Shown piece after piece: positions 17,049 through 25,884 of a stretch of 64,000 bases of DNA. Made by a program: the position numbers and the translations under genes. Source of the stretch: Peribacillus folii. Its GTDB lineage: Bacteria > Bacillota > Bacilli > Bacillales > DSM-1321. The notes under the pieces were generated by a model. The model did no database searches, had not been told where the DNA came from, and saw nothing but the letters and a program-made list of their open reading frames with translations. The number at the start of each line of letters is the position of its first letter. The stretch's first letter is position 1. The stretch lies in assembly GCF_030271255.1 (NCBI RefSeq), contig NZ_JASJOM010000004.1:343563-407562 (forward strand), given 5' to 3'.

Positions 17049-17489
17049 CTATGCTAATGTATCATCTAATTTTGAGAATATATTGATAACCTTTTCAATG
17101 TCATCCTCTTCAATGTCATCAAAGAGCTCGGTAAACATTTTGGCTTTCTGTTTAATAATTTGTTCAACTATGTTTTCGCCTTCTTTTGTGAGTGATAATA
17201 GTACCACTCTTCTATCAGCTTCTGACCTTGTTCGAGTAATTAAATTATGTTTTAAAAGGGTGTTAGTAAGAACTGTCCCGCCTCCCGAAGTAATGCCTAA
17301 ATTAGCAGTTATATCAGAAACCGTGCACGTTTTTTTCTTAGAAAGATACACAAGGCAAAATATATGACCGTCAGCAAGCTTATATTTTGTCTTAGGAAAG
17401 AATTCATTTTGTCGCTTTAATTTACGAAAAACTGTTTCGAATATTTCTTGAAACTCTTCTAGTTTCCTTTTTCTGTCTTCAGAATTCAT
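17049..17489 (-). CDS. MarR-family transcriptional regulator
   Basis: The 146-residue protein has the MarR winged helix: recognition region TVSDITANLGITSGGGTVLTN and wing ADRRVVLLSLTKEGENIV, flanked by long dimerisation helices. One cysteine in KKKTCTVSD, next to the DNA-binding helix, and one in HIFCLVYL could sense oxidants. AAGGAG precedes the ATG. It lies upstream of the ABM-DUF2798 genes with a palindrome between. Confidence 0.85.
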   Translation of the reverse strand: MNSEDRKRKLEEFQEIFETVFRKLKRQNEFFPKTKYKLADGHIFCLVYLSKKKTCTVSDITANLGITSGGGTVLTNTLLKHNLITRTRSEADRRVVLLSLTKEGENIVEQIIKQKAKMFTELFDDIEEDDIEKVINIFSKLDDTLA

Positions 17490-17770
17490 TTTTTTGCTCC
17501 TTGTTGTAAAAAGGCTATATAAATATTATGACATTTTTTATTAGGGTTGAATAGATTTTGTTCTCTTGACTCCTAATATTATTGCTTTTAAAAAGAAAAC
17601 AAAAAGCAGGCTTAGCCTTGCTTTGGCACCTAATTACATCTGATATGTAAACGTTTTTCTGATACAAAGTCAATGCCCCCCTTTGTTCGCCAGATTCTAA
17701 AGGATACTGTTTATTAAACACATCCAACACGCTTCAGCTATTTTGGATTCAATATTTTGGACTCTAAAAA

Positions 17771-17920
17771 GATACGTCTTATGATTTCAGCTTTTTGCTG
17801 TAACCGAAGGGTTTCCTTCGGAGTCATGGACTCTTCCCCTAAACCGATTGGAGTGAATTCCTTGACCCATTTTTAAATGGTCGCTTCTGATACGCCAAAT
17901 TCGCCGCTTTATTCTTATGT
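17771..17920 (-). mobile_element. Remnant of an IS3-family orfA transposase
   Basis: The minus strand reads EFGVSEATI, a stop, then KWVKEFTPIGLGEESMTPKE and LRLQQKAEIIRR, matching the helix-turn-helix and MTPKE-leucine-zipper junction of IS150/IS3-type orfA proteins. There is an in-frame stop and no orfB or terminal inverted repeats, so it is inactive debris. Nothing intact is present between 17490 and 18015. Confidence 0.7.
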
Positions 17921-18014
17921 CCAAAAAAATTAAAATGTGTTCACGAGCTATTCTAACTCCAGTAACGCACTTAACTTATTTTAAAATTGTTTTTAACACA
18001 TCACTTATATTGTG

Positions 18015-18241
18015 AATTTGCTTCCGATTTACTGCAATCAAGCGGGCATACGAAAAGGACAATGGATGCAGCTTGATGACCCAGTTCAAGGCTAAAGGCC
18101 GGACACAATTCGTCATCCAGGAAATGGTCATCTGAATTAATGCAACTGATTTATGGTTGCTGCTGCATATCGATCGGAAAACGGCCCTCGTGCACTTGCC
18201 AAGCAACAAAAAAAGACCGAATTTTTTAATACGGTCTTTGC
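18015..18241 (+). pseudogene. Degenerate second copy of the 3' end of the GAF-LuxR gene
   Basis: Bases 18015-18241 align with 15190-15417 at roughly 75-80 percent by eye, including the last helix-turn-helix codons (SDLLQSSGHT against ADLLQLSEHT), the segment CAGCTTGATGACC, the stop region, and the downstream hairpin AAAGACCG...CGGTCTTT. A one-base loss breaks the frame. It is either what is left of a tandem paralogue or a boundary of inserted DNA. Confidence 0.7.
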
Positions 18242-18309
18242 TTAATAACAGTACCACTTCCAGGGAGTGATCATGAATCTTTCTTTAAAACTGAACGGTG
18301 ACCGGAATA

Positions 18310-19059
18310 TCATCCTGCATCATTCTTTTTTTCCGTTTTACCTTTGGATAAAAACCAGCCTCCTGAAGCGATAAGAAGCATGACTGACCAGAAAATCGTA
18401 TTCCAGACGGGACCTTCGACAAACTTGTGTGAAATGATGTGTACGGATGGGTGTGCAAGGGTATGCATGAGCAATTTTACCCCAACCCAGCCGACAAGTA
18501 ACATGGCCGCAGTTTCAAGGCTCGGACGCTCGGTCAATATCTTGACGAAAAATCCTGCTGCAAAACGGATGACAATCAAGCCTGCTATCGCTCCTAATAA
18601 GATAACGATGAATTTAGCTCCATCCATGCCCCCGATATCCCTCATTGGTGTATCCGGCAACGCCAAAACGAGAGCGACTGCCGCTAAAATCGAATCAATG
18701 GCAAAGGCGATATCGGCCAAGGCTATTTGTGCAACAGTCATGCGATAGCTTTTCCCTTTTTTATCATTTTCTCCATGATCCTTTTTCAATAAATGCTTCA
18801 AAGAAATGAAAATCAAATAGGCTGCTCCAAGCGCTTGCACTTGCCAAACGTGGAAAAGGTATGAAATGATGAAAATGGCACCAATCCTGAAAATAAAAGC
18901 TAAAAGCAAGCCAATATTGATTGCTTTTTTTTGCTGATCCTCCGGTAAATGCTTCGACATGATCGCCAATACCAATGCATTATCAGCTGACAATAAACCT
19001 TCTAAAAATATTAATATAACTAACACCCAGCCATACTCCAATAATAAAGTCAGTTCCAT
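18310..19059 (-). CDS. TerC-family membrane protein, probable metal exporter
   Basis: The 249-residue protein has about seven membrane helices and the TerC metal motifs EGLLSADNALVLA in the first helix and ADIAFAIDSILAA in the fourth. It resembles B. subtilis YceF/YkoY, recently linked to manganese export for secreted enzymes. AGGGGG precedes the ATG. The upstream region does not show the yybP-ykoY manganese riboswitch core that often precedes such genes. The C-terminus is charged and cytoplasmic. Confidence 0.8.
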   Translation of the reverse strand: MELTLLLEYGWVLVILIFLEGLLSADNALVLAIMSKHLPEDQQKKAINIGLLLAFIFRIGAIFIISYLFHVWQVQALGAAYLIFISLKHLLKKDHGENDKKGKSYRMTVAQIALADIAFAIDSILAAVALVLALPDTPMRDIGGMDGAKFIVILLGAIAGLIVIRFAAGFFVKILTERPSLETAAMLLVGWVGVKLLMHTLAHPSVHIISHKFVEGPVWNTIFWSVMLLIASGGWFLSKGKTEKKNDAG

Positions 19060-19278
19060 ATAAGCCCCCTAAATGATTCTTCATAAACCTATAAGAAAGC
19101 TGCCCTGGCTCACCTCTCATTTGAGCAGAGGATAAAAGTCATTCCGGCTTTTTCTACATTCAATATTGTCCCAATGAAGCGGATTTCTTATTCAAGCTCG
19201 ACACAACTCTAAAATATATTCCATTAAGCATACACTACGTTCAAAATACCAAAATTCACATCAAAAATTAAAGCCTCT

Positions 19279-20049
19279 TTATCTGAGCTTTAATTTTTGA
19301 CCGGTATAAATTTTGTTTGGATCTTCAATTCCATTAAGACCGACAAGCGAGTTAACGCTCGTTTTATATTTTTTCGCAATCCCGCTTAGCGTGTCTCCTC
19401 CCTTTATGACGTATATGGCAGGTATTTCATCGCTTGCACTTGATCTAGCGCCTGTCTTGAGAGAGTTATTAATTTTTGAAAAATCTCGATATGCGATATT
19501 CAAATCCACCTTCGTTCTGATGCCATCCACCTTTCCTGAATCGGAATGCTGCCAAATATCCGTGCTTCGTCCCAAGATGCTGTTGTATCGGGCAATCCAC
19601 AAAGGGTACTTAGCCAATCTTGATTCATCCAACACATTTTCAAGAAATGATTTTCCAGTATATAGCATGGCAATATGTCCGGCTTCCTCAACCGCTTCCA
19701 GAAATGCCACAGCAGCATCCGTCAAGGCATGTTTCCCTGCCGCTTTTTTATTTTCTTCAAGGTCAAGGACCAGAGGATAGGTTAATGCAATAGGGCATAC
19801 AGCATTCAAAAAATAGGCAGCCTCTGCCCTCGCCTCCTTCACATTGGAAAATTTAGCATAGTGATAAGCCCCAACCTTCAATCCCGCCGCCAATGCTTTA
19901 GGAGCATTTTCTTTAAAATAGGAAAGCTTCTTATAATCCGTTCCCTCCGTTGCTTTAATAAAGACGAATTGAACGCCATCCTTCGCAACTTTCCCCCACT
20001 GTATTGCACCTTGCCAATGTGATACATCGATGCCCTTTATATGTGTCAA
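19279..20049 (-). CDS. GH25 lysozyme with C-terminal LysM domain
   Basis: The 256-residue protein has a GH25 muramidase domain (about 1-195): [15 protein letters not shown] carries the first catalytic Asp, VFIKATEG follows, and LVLDLEENK has the D-x-E pair. One LysM domain occupies about 210-256 ([20 protein letters not shown]). No signal peptide is present, so it may be released by lysis, act on spores, or derive from a phage endolysin. The start is TTG with GAGGAG nine bases upstream. Confidence 0.85.
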   Translation of the reverse strand: MTHIKGIDVSHWQGAIQWGKVAKDGVQFVFIKATEGTDYKKLSYFKENAPKALAAGLKVGAYHYAKFSNVKEARAEAAYFLNAVCPIALTYPLVLDLEENKKAAGKHALTDAAVAFLEAVEEAGHIAMLYTGKSFLENVLDESRLAKYPLWIARYNSILGRSTDIWQHSDSGKVDGIRTKVDLNIAYRDFSKINNSLKTGARSSASDEIPAIYVIKGGDTLSGIAKKYKTSVNSLVGLNGIEDPNKIYTGQKLKLR

Positions 20050-20321
20050 ATAATCACGCTCCTCTTTCGTTCCCTTTTCTTGATATATGCCCAGGGGATC
20101 AAACTATTCTCTTTCATTTTAGGTGTTTGCACTATTATCCATACCCCATTACACACCATCTAGACAAAAGGAATTCTTTTGAACGAGACCGCATACCCTA
20201 TTCGATTCTCCAATCTCCACCGATCAGTCCGTCATCTGTCATTTTAGCGTAATGAATATAACGCATATTTGGTTCATATGATGAGGGGAACCATAGATGA
20301 AAAATTAAAGGAGGATGTGTA

Positions 20322-20783
20322 ATGAGCAAGCAAGTGGTAGGCATATATGAAAACGGTGAAGATGCAGTAAAGGTGGTGGAAGAACTTTTAATCCAAGGAT
20401 ATAAACGTGATGAAATATCCATCGTTGCCAAAAATCGCAAGGAGACAAAAGTGGTGGAAAGAAAAACGGGTACGAAAGCCGAAGAAGGATTAGCGACAGG
20501 TGCAGCAACCGGAGGAGTGATCGGCGGTACGGCTGGCCTTCTTGCAGGTGCGGGTGCACTGGCCATTCCAGGAATCGGACCCCTCCTGGCAGCTGGACCA
20601 ATTGTATCTGCACTCGCTGGAGTTGCCGTTGGTGCAGGAACTGGTGGATTGGCTGGCACGCTGATCGGTTTGGGCATTCCAGAAAAAGTGGCAGAAAGTT
20701 ACGAAACCGGGATAAAAGCCGGGAAAGTATTAATACTGGTGGATAATGATATTAAAGAAGGACCCCCTACTTATAGAAGCTGA
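20322..20783 (+). CDS. YflT-domain general stress protein with glycine-rich core
   Basis: The 153-residue protein starts with a ferredoxin-like YflT/GSP17M domain (VVGIYENGEDAVKVVEELLIQGYKRDEISIVAKN), followed by a long Gly/Ala-rich amphipathic segment (GLATGAATGGVIGGTAGLL, about 65-125) that may contact membrane, and a closing strand AGKVLILVD. Relatives are sigma-B-regulated stress proteins, but I could not place a clear sigma-B promoter here. AAAGGAGGA precedes the ATG. Confidence 0.75.
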   Translation: MSKQVVGIYENGEDAVKVVEELLIQGYKRDEISIVAKNRKETKVVERKTGTKAEEGLATGAATGGVIGGTAGLLAGAGALAIPGIGPLLAAGPIVSALAGVAVGAGTGGLAGTLIGLGIPEKVAESYETGIKAGKVLILVDNDIKEGPPTYRS

Positions 20784-20835
20784 AGGTAAAATGACATTAT
20801 CCTTTTTAATAAAAACATGTTCCATGAGGGCTCAG

Positions 20836-20881
20836 AGTGTCGGCCAACTCGTTAAAAATCGAGTTGGCCGACACTTTTTTT
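20836..20881 (+). terminator. Strong terminator of the stress-protein gene
   Basis: A 16-bp perfect stem beginning AGTGTCGGCCAACTCG, an 8-base loop, and seven T. Confidence 0.9.
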
Positions 20882-21098
20882 GTTGTAGTGAAAGGACCAA
20901 GCTTCCCAAGCCAGCACTCCCCTTAGCCCTGCTCGCTCTCCCTTTGCCACATTTCTTTGCAAGAACCACTACACCTGCCTCCCTCGCTTAAATATACATT
21001 ATTTTATAACCTCGATACCCCTTAAGTAAAATGCAGATTAACCAAATAATTTTTCCTGCAAATGGAATGATAAAATTATTACGTGAAGGAGTGATGGA

Positions 21099-21533
21099 TT
21101 GGAAAAACAACAAACGATCAAGACGCTTAATAAATTTTTAGAGGGGATATACATGGGCGTCCACAGCTATGAACACTTTATAAAAAAACTGGAACATAGT
21201 TCATTACAAGAATCATTCATTTCCATTCAGAAAGATCAAAAAGACCATGCCGCCCTCATCTCAGAAAGAATTCAACATCTTGGCGGAACACCTGTAACAA
21301 GTGAAGGATTGATCGGCAAAGCTGAAGGCGCAATCGGAAACTTATTCGAGAGAAATCATACTGATGAAGAAATCATCAAACATGCCATCAAAGGTGAAAA
21401 TATCTATGGCATAAGAATGTCCGAGGAACTTGTGAGGGGCAAACTTGATGAGGAAAGCCTTGGCCTCGTCCATAAAATCCTTGATAAAGACCGAGAACAT
21501 GTGGACTTTCTAAAGTCCCTTTTACATTCCTAG
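21099..21533 (+). CDS. DUF2383 ferritin-like four-helix protein
   Basis: The 144-residue all-helical protein contains IKTLNKFLEGIYMGVHSYEHFI, DQKDHAALISERIQHLGG and a final DKDREHVDFLKSLL, matching the DUF2383/PA2169-type bundle. Repeated E-x2-H-like pairs recall ferritin-like iron sites but are not convincing as a di-iron centre. The start is TTG after GAAGGAG. A hairpin follows. Function is unknown; such proteins are often stress-linked. Confidence 0.7.
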   Translation: MEKQQTIKTLNKFLEGIYMGVHSYEHFIKKLEHSSLQESFISIQKDQKDHAALISERIQHLGGTPVTSEGLIGKAEGAIGNLFERNHTDEEIIKHAIKGENIYGIRMSEELVRGKLDEESLGLVHKILDKDREHVDFLKSLLHS

Positions 21534-21540
21534 ATTAATG

Positions 21541-21564
21541 AAGAGAGCTGATTTCAGCTCTCTT
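21541..21564 (+). terminator. Hairpin after the DUF2383 gene
   Basis: AAGAGAGCTGA and TCAGCTCTCTT form a perfect stem; there is no clear T-run, so termination strength is uncertain. Confidence 0.5.
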
Positions 21565-21603
21565 CGATGAGGGACATTTGTATCAAACAAACTTTTTGCA
21601 ACA

Positions 21604-21987
21604 TTAATTTTTATAACTTGCAAACATGTTAGTGTTGTCAGGAACATTTTCCAGATAACAGATTTTACCTTCATTATTCAGTCTTGCTATATCTTTCCCA
21701 GTTTGCGTAAATACCGTTCCTGACGACCGTTTGCCACACACCGCCCAAGGTGTTTCAAATAGATCGCTACCTTCTGCTTTTTTCCACCCTTCGAACATAT
21801 GTTTAATATCGCTATTTTCTTTGAACACAGTCTTTACAAACAACTTCCAATTTTCAATTCCAGTTTTTTCATGACCGTTCAGGACGAAAACAATATCGTC
21901 CGTGAATAATGACGTTAATTCTTCCATTGCCGTTTCGCTTGTTCTTGATTGATCGAATAGATCAAAATATTTCTCTAAGTTTTCCAT
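21604..21987 (-). CDS. SnoaL/NTF2-like protein
   Basis: This 127-residue protein has an NTF2-like cone fold pattern (YFDLFDQSRTSETAMEELTSLFTDDIVFVLNG, WKLFVKTVFKENSDIKHMFEGW, RLNNEGKICYLENV). Such domains bind small hydrophobic ligands or act as isomerases. TAGGAG precedes the ATG. It lies 40 bases downstream of the Rrf2 regulator gene on the same strand and is probably in its autoregulated operon. Confidence 0.65.
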   Translation of the reverse strand: MENLEKYFDLFDQSRTSETAMEELTSLFTDDIVFVLNGHEKTGIENWKLFVKTVFKENSDIKHMFEGWKKAEGSDLFETPWAVCGKRSSGTVFTQTGKDIARLNNEGKICYLENVPDNTNMFASYKN

Positions 21988-22027
21988 TTCTTTAATCTCC
22001 TAATCACAATGATATTATTGTTATGCT

Positions 22028-22507
22028 TTATAAAACCATTTTTTCATTTATTACTTTTTTTAACATTTGAAGATTTTCTTTTGGACATTTTTTGTCTATT
22101 TCCTCAGTCAGAGAGGCGATGGTTTCACGTTTGAGAATATTTTTCCACGAAGACTCCGCTTCTTCCATCAAGTCGGACAGCATGCAAATATCCTTCTCCT
22201 TCAAGTTAAGCATGTCGTGAAAAATGCCACTTGAGGAATATAGGGACTGCTTCCCTTCAATGGCAAGATAGACATCATATATACGGATATCTTCAGGATT
22301 TTTTTTTAATTTAAACCCGCCCTTTATACCGGGAACCGAGGTAAGTAAATCAGCACTGACTAATTTCCTTAATATCTTTTGAAAATAAGTGGCGGATCCC
22401 CCCAATTGCTGGCTAATCACATCTCCAGGCAATACAGCTTTTTCCGGTAGAAAATTAAGTAATAAGATGGCATAAACGGACTGCTCCACCCCCGTCTTCA
22501 TATGCAA
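22028..22507 (-). CDS. Rrf2-family transcriptional regulator
   Basis: The 159-residue protein has the Rrf2 winged helix (EQSVYAILLLNFLPEKAVLPGDVISQQLGGSATYFQKILRKLVSADLL followed by PGIKGGFKL). The usual three-cysteine Fe-S cluster is not present; only two cysteines occur, in KDICML and KKCPKEN, so a thiol or other sensor is likely. The TTG at 22507 has GGAG ten bases upstream; the ATG two codons later is an alternative. A perfect 27-bp palindrome lies 52 bases upstream. Confidence 0.8.
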   Translation of the reverse strand: MHMKTGVEQSVYAILLLNFLPEKAVLPGDVISQQLGGSATYFQKILRKLVSADLLTSVPGIKGGFKLKKNPEDIRIYDVYLAIEGKQSLYSSSGIFHDMLNLKEKDICMLSDLMEEAESSWKNILKRETIASLTEEIDKKCPKENLQMLKKVINEKMVL

Positions 22508-22558
22508 TCAAGATCATCTCCTTCACGGCTTTGGTTTCCACCAAAATCTATCAAAGTT

Positions 22559-22585
22559 TAAAGTGGATAAAGATTATCCACTTTA
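22559..22585. promoter_or_regulatory. 27-bp perfect palindrome, candidate Rrf2 operator
   Basis: TAAAGTGGATAA and its inverse TTATCCACTTTA flank AGA, just upstream of the rrf2-type gene. Autoregulation is the simplest reading. The rest of the 332-base divergent region is AT-rich with no further feature I can support. Confidence 0.7.
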
Positions 22586-22839
22586 TACACATAATACATT
22601 ATTATATTAATAAAGTAAACCTTCTTGATGTCATTATTAACAAAATTCCCTTTGTACGGCGTTAATAGACGTGTAATAAGGAAATTTTCATCACATCCAG
22701 AACATCTAAAATTGTTAATATTCCTTTAAATCAGTACGATAAATGAACAAATGGGTAATTTTTTACTAGAAGACATCTTCTTTTTGCATTTATATTGTTT
22801 GACAACATCAACATTCTTATAAAGGCAGGTATACAAACC

Positions 22840-23760
22840 ATGTTAAAAATGAAAGATCAAAAAAGTACGCAGGTTCTGGAAGAAAGTGCTGTATTGGCAG
22901 CCATCGAAAGGTCACTCTCCATGATCGAATTCGATAAAGAGGGGCAGGTGCTCTGGGCTAATGAAAATTTTGCTAAAACAATGGGATACAGAGTGGATGA
23001 AATGCCTGGCCTTCATCATAAAAGATTTTGCACGCAGGAGTTTGTAATGAGCAGGGCATATGAAGAATTTTGGAGAAATCTCCGCAACGGAAAAAGCTTT
23101 CAGGAAAAAATAACCCGCATCACGAAATCAGGACAGGTTATCTGGTTGGAAGCTACGTACACACCTGTCTTTGATCGTAATGGAAAAGTCTCTGCCGTTG
23201 TAAAAATTGCTACAGATATTACAGAAAGAGAAACGAATGCGCATGATGTGGCATTGCGTTTGCAAAAAATGTCAGAGGAACTGCATGAAAAGGCTGAACT
23301 TGGCATCACACAAAGCCAGGAAGCCTCCCTGACAACAAGCAAGCTTGTCGCTGGATCGAAGGAGAATATGGAAATCCTCGAATCTCTTAAACTCCAGGCA
23401 CAATCGATTAGAGGCATTGTAAAGACGATCCGTGAAATAGCTGCCCAAACCAATCTATTGGCATTGAATGCTGCAATCGAAGCAGCTCGTGCCGGTGAAC
23501 ATGGAAGAGGGTTCAATGTTGTAGCTGGTGAAGTCAGAAAACTTTCAAACCGTGTCCAGGACTCGATTCAGGAAGTTAATTCCCATGTAGAAGGCATTAC
23601 AACGGAGATAGCTAAAATCAGTAAAGTGACCGCCCAATCTCAAGCAGGCATTACAAATAACCAGACATACAACAAGCAAGTGGTAATGACGTTCAAAGAA
23701 GTGGAAATGGCTTCAACCCAACTTGATAAGGAAGTCAAATCCTTTAAAGAGATATTCTGA
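22840..23760 (+). CDS. Soluble PAS-domain methyl-accepting chemotaxis transducer
   Basis: The 306-residue protein has one PAS domain (about 17-133: [41 protein letters not shown]) and an MCP signalling domain (about 150-306) with the conserved hairpin tip [27 protein letters not shown]. There are no membrane helices and no HAMP domain, so it is cytoplasmic. The PAS may bind heme or flavin as in aerotaxis sensors. The ATG at 22840 has AAAGGCAGG upstream; an in-frame TTG at 22795 is less likely. Confidence 0.8.
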   Translation: MLKMKDQKSTQVLEESAVLAAIERSLSMIEFDKEGQVLWANENFAKTMGYRVDEMPGLHHKRFCTQEFVMSRAYEEFWRNLRNGKSFQEKITRITKSGQVIWLEATYTPVFDRNGKVSAVVKIATDITERETNAHDVALRLQKMSEELHEKAELGITQSQEASLTTSKLVAGSKENMEILESLKLQAQSIRGIVKTIREIAAQTNLLALNAAIEAARAGEHGRGFNVVAGEVRKLSNRVQDSIQEVNSHVEGITTEIAKISKVTAQSQAGITNNQTYNKQVVMTFKEVEMASTQLDKEVKSFKEIF

Positions 23761-23806
23761 ACACATTTTATATTATCCATTGCCCTGTTCGTTCTATTCC
23801 GCCATG

Positions 23807-23836
23807 CTCCCAGTAAGACTGATACTGGGAGACTTT
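23807..23836 (+). terminator. Terminator of the chemotaxis-transducer gene
   Basis: CTCCCAGT and ACTGGGAG pair and are followed by a short T-rich tail. Confidence 0.6.
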
Positions 23837-23879
23837 CATTGTTTTCGTTTGGAAGTGTCGGATGATGATTAAAGCAAAC

Positions 23880-24821
23880 CTATAAATAATGGAATCTAGT
23901 CAATATGTATAAGAATAATGGGATGGAAATCATGGATATGATTGTCGTGATTATCGTCGTAATTGCTCCCAATTTATCGTTCGCACCGTATCTGCTGAAC
24001 AGGATGGAAGCTAGGGTAAGAACAGGCATCATTGCTTGGATCAGTAAGGTTTCAGCAACGATTCCGTCCATATTCATCATTTTTATTACCATTAACACAA
24101 ATAGGGGCAATATAACCAGCTTGCTGACGACTGGAATGACGATTTTGCTTTTGGCAGTCTGAAATTGTGACTTGGTTATGGACATGATCAGCAGCCCAAT
24201 GTAAAACATCGCTAACGGTGATGCGAGTGCGGCCAATTGGTTTGTCAAGCTGACAAATATATGGGGCGGGTGATACTTTGCGAATGCAAATATCAAACCA
24301 AATCCTATTGCCAGTGTAGGCATATTAACCATTGACTTTATAGAGGACATTGAGAAGGATTTGGATTTTTGCAGGATCATCACACCTACTGTCCAAATGA
24401 CCATATCCATGCCGGCATCAAAAATGGCTGCATACATGGCTCCTTCTGGGCCTAATAGTGTTGCACATAACGGAATGCCGATAAACCCTGTATTCCCCAA
24501 ACCTGATAGAAGCGAAATTTCCCGTCGAAATGAGTTCCCCGGACTGCAAAGGGTAACCAGCAAACCGCCTAATCCGATCCCAAATAGGTTGATCGCCAGT
24601 GAAAGAATAAAAACGATCAAGATATTTCGTAACATGGCTTGGTTGATATCCACTTTGAAAATACTTGATAAGATTATGCATGGCATAGCCACATTAACGA
24701 TAATCATCGAATAAGTTTGCTTGTTTTGTTCATTAAGGGGATTCAGGTATGAGAGTATCACACCTACTAAAATCATCATCCCGATCAAAAGGACCGACTC
24801 GAACACGATAGCGTAATTCAC
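23880..24821 (-). CDS. AEC-family (auxin-efflux-carrier-like) permease
   Basis: The 313-residue protein has about ten membrane helices in two halves, with AEC landmarks YLNPLNEQNKQTYSMIIVNVAMPCIIL and SLLSGLGNTGFIGIPLCATLLGPEGAMYA. Bacterial relatives export or exchange organic acids such as malate. I chose the GTG at 24821 because GGAGG lies ten bases upstream and the resulting length is normal for the family. It is separated from the ABC importer operon by a terminator. Confidence 0.8.
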   Translation of the reverse strand: MNYAIVFESVLLIGMMILVGVILSYLNPLNEQNKQTYSMIIVNVAMPCIILSSIFKVDINQAMLRNILIVFILSLAINLFGIGLGGLLVTLCSPGNSFRREISLLSGLGNTGFIGIPLCATLLGPEGAMYAAIFDAGMDMVIWTVGVMILQKSKSFSMSSIKSMVNMPTLAIGFGLIFAFAKYHPPHIFVSLTNQLAALASPLAMFYIGLLIMSITKSQFQTAKSKIVIPVVSKLVILPLFVLMVIKMMNMDGIVAETLLIQAMMPVLTLASILFSRYGANDKLGAITTIITTIISMISIPLFLYILTRFHYL

Positions 24822-24927
24822 TTCATCCACATCCTCCGTAAAATCTACCGCCGTTATTAAGCCGAAAAAAGCGGTCCACACATGTCATAGTTTCCCTAAG
24901 CTGGTCATGTAACGCACACCGGAATAT

Positions 24928-24963
24928 GAAAAAACTACCCTCTTAAATACCAGGTAGTTTTTC
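24928..24963 (-). terminator. Terminator of the ABC importer operon
   Basis: On the minus strand GAAAAACTACC pairs with GGTAGTTTTTTC and is T-rich on its 3' side. Confidence 0.7.
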
Positions 24964-25014
24964 ATGTCCTGCATGAGAATGTCCAGATTCCATTTCAAAA
25001 CAACATCAAAAAAA

Positions 25015-25884
25015 TCATTTGACCCCGCCTGAGGTCATGCCGAGAATGAACTGCTTGCGTACAAGCAGCATGAAGATCACCGTTGGCAGAACGAATATGA
25101 TCCCCGCCGCAGCCATTTGGTTCCATAACACTCCCTCTTCTCCAACAAAGAATGAGAGGGCGATAGGAAGTGTAACTGCGTCCTGTTGGGTGATTACGAG
25201 AGAAAACATGAATTCATTCCAGGTGATCACAAAACAAAAAACAGTGGCTGTGATGATGCCAGGCCTTGCAAGCGGCAATAGAATATGCCATAACACTTGG
25301 AATCGATTTGCCCCATCGATTTTGGCTGCTTCTTCCATATCAATGGGAATGCGATCGATGAACCCCTTTGTCAACCAAATGGCATAAGGAATCGTATGAC
25401 CGAGGTTGACGATGATCAGTGCAAGCGTGGTATCCAATAATCCCCAATCACGAAACATTGTGAAAAAGGGAATCACATTGACGATAAGCGGAATGAATTG
25501 GGTAGCAAGTATCGCAAACATGAACAATTGCTTTCCTGGTATGTGAAACCGAGAAAGACCGTAAGAGGCTAGTACACTTACAGGAATCGTGATAAGCAGG
25601 GTTACAGCCACCACAATCAAACTATTAGTATAGTATTTACCTAAATTGAAGGCTGAGCCGAATACGGTTCGAAAGTTATCTAACGTTGCCTGAAAGAATA
25701 TGCTTGCCGTGTAAACTTCTGACTCCGGCTTAAAGGCCGTTATCGCAATCCAGAATATTGGTAAAAAGAGAAAAATGACGATCAACAAGACGCATGATAT
25801 TTCCAAAACAGCCACCCATTTTATGGAGTTTTCATTTTTTATATTCGTTTTTTGCTTCTGGGGTATTGCAACTACCTCATTCAT
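25015..25884 (-). CDS. Sugar-type ABC transporter permease (MalG-like)
   Basis: The 289-residue protein has six membrane helices and the EAA loop MEEAAKIDGANRFQVLWHILLPLARPGI that docks to the ATPase, plus the MalG-type ending RKQFILGMTSGGVK. The ATG overlaps the preceding stop codon as TAATG, showing translational coupling. It belongs to the CUT1 group that imports oligosaccharides or glycerol phosphodiesters. Confidence 0.88.
   Translation of the reverse strand: MNEVVAIPQKQKTNIKNENSIKWVAVLEISCVLLIVIFLFLPIFWIAITAFKPESEVYTASIFFQATLDNFRTVFGSAFNLGKYYTNSLIVVAVTLLITIPVSVLASYGLSRFHIPGKQLFMFAILATQFIPLIVNVIPFFTMFRDWGLLDTTLALIIVNLGHTIPYAIWLTKGFIDRIPIDMEEAAKIDGANRFQVLWHILLPLARPGIITATVFCFVITWNEFMFSLVITQQDAVTLPIALSFFVGEEGVLWNQMAAAGIIFVLPTVIFMLLVRKQFILGMTSGGVK

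Noticed and set aside
17515..17730. 71-residue minus-strand ORF upstream of the MarR gene
   Set aside because: No translation signal; it lies in decayed DNA next to the IS3 remnant and shows no coding pattern.
18310..19160. yybP-ykoY manganese riboswitch before the TerC gene
   Set aside because: The conserved internal loops of that riboswitch are not visible in the 220-base upstream region.
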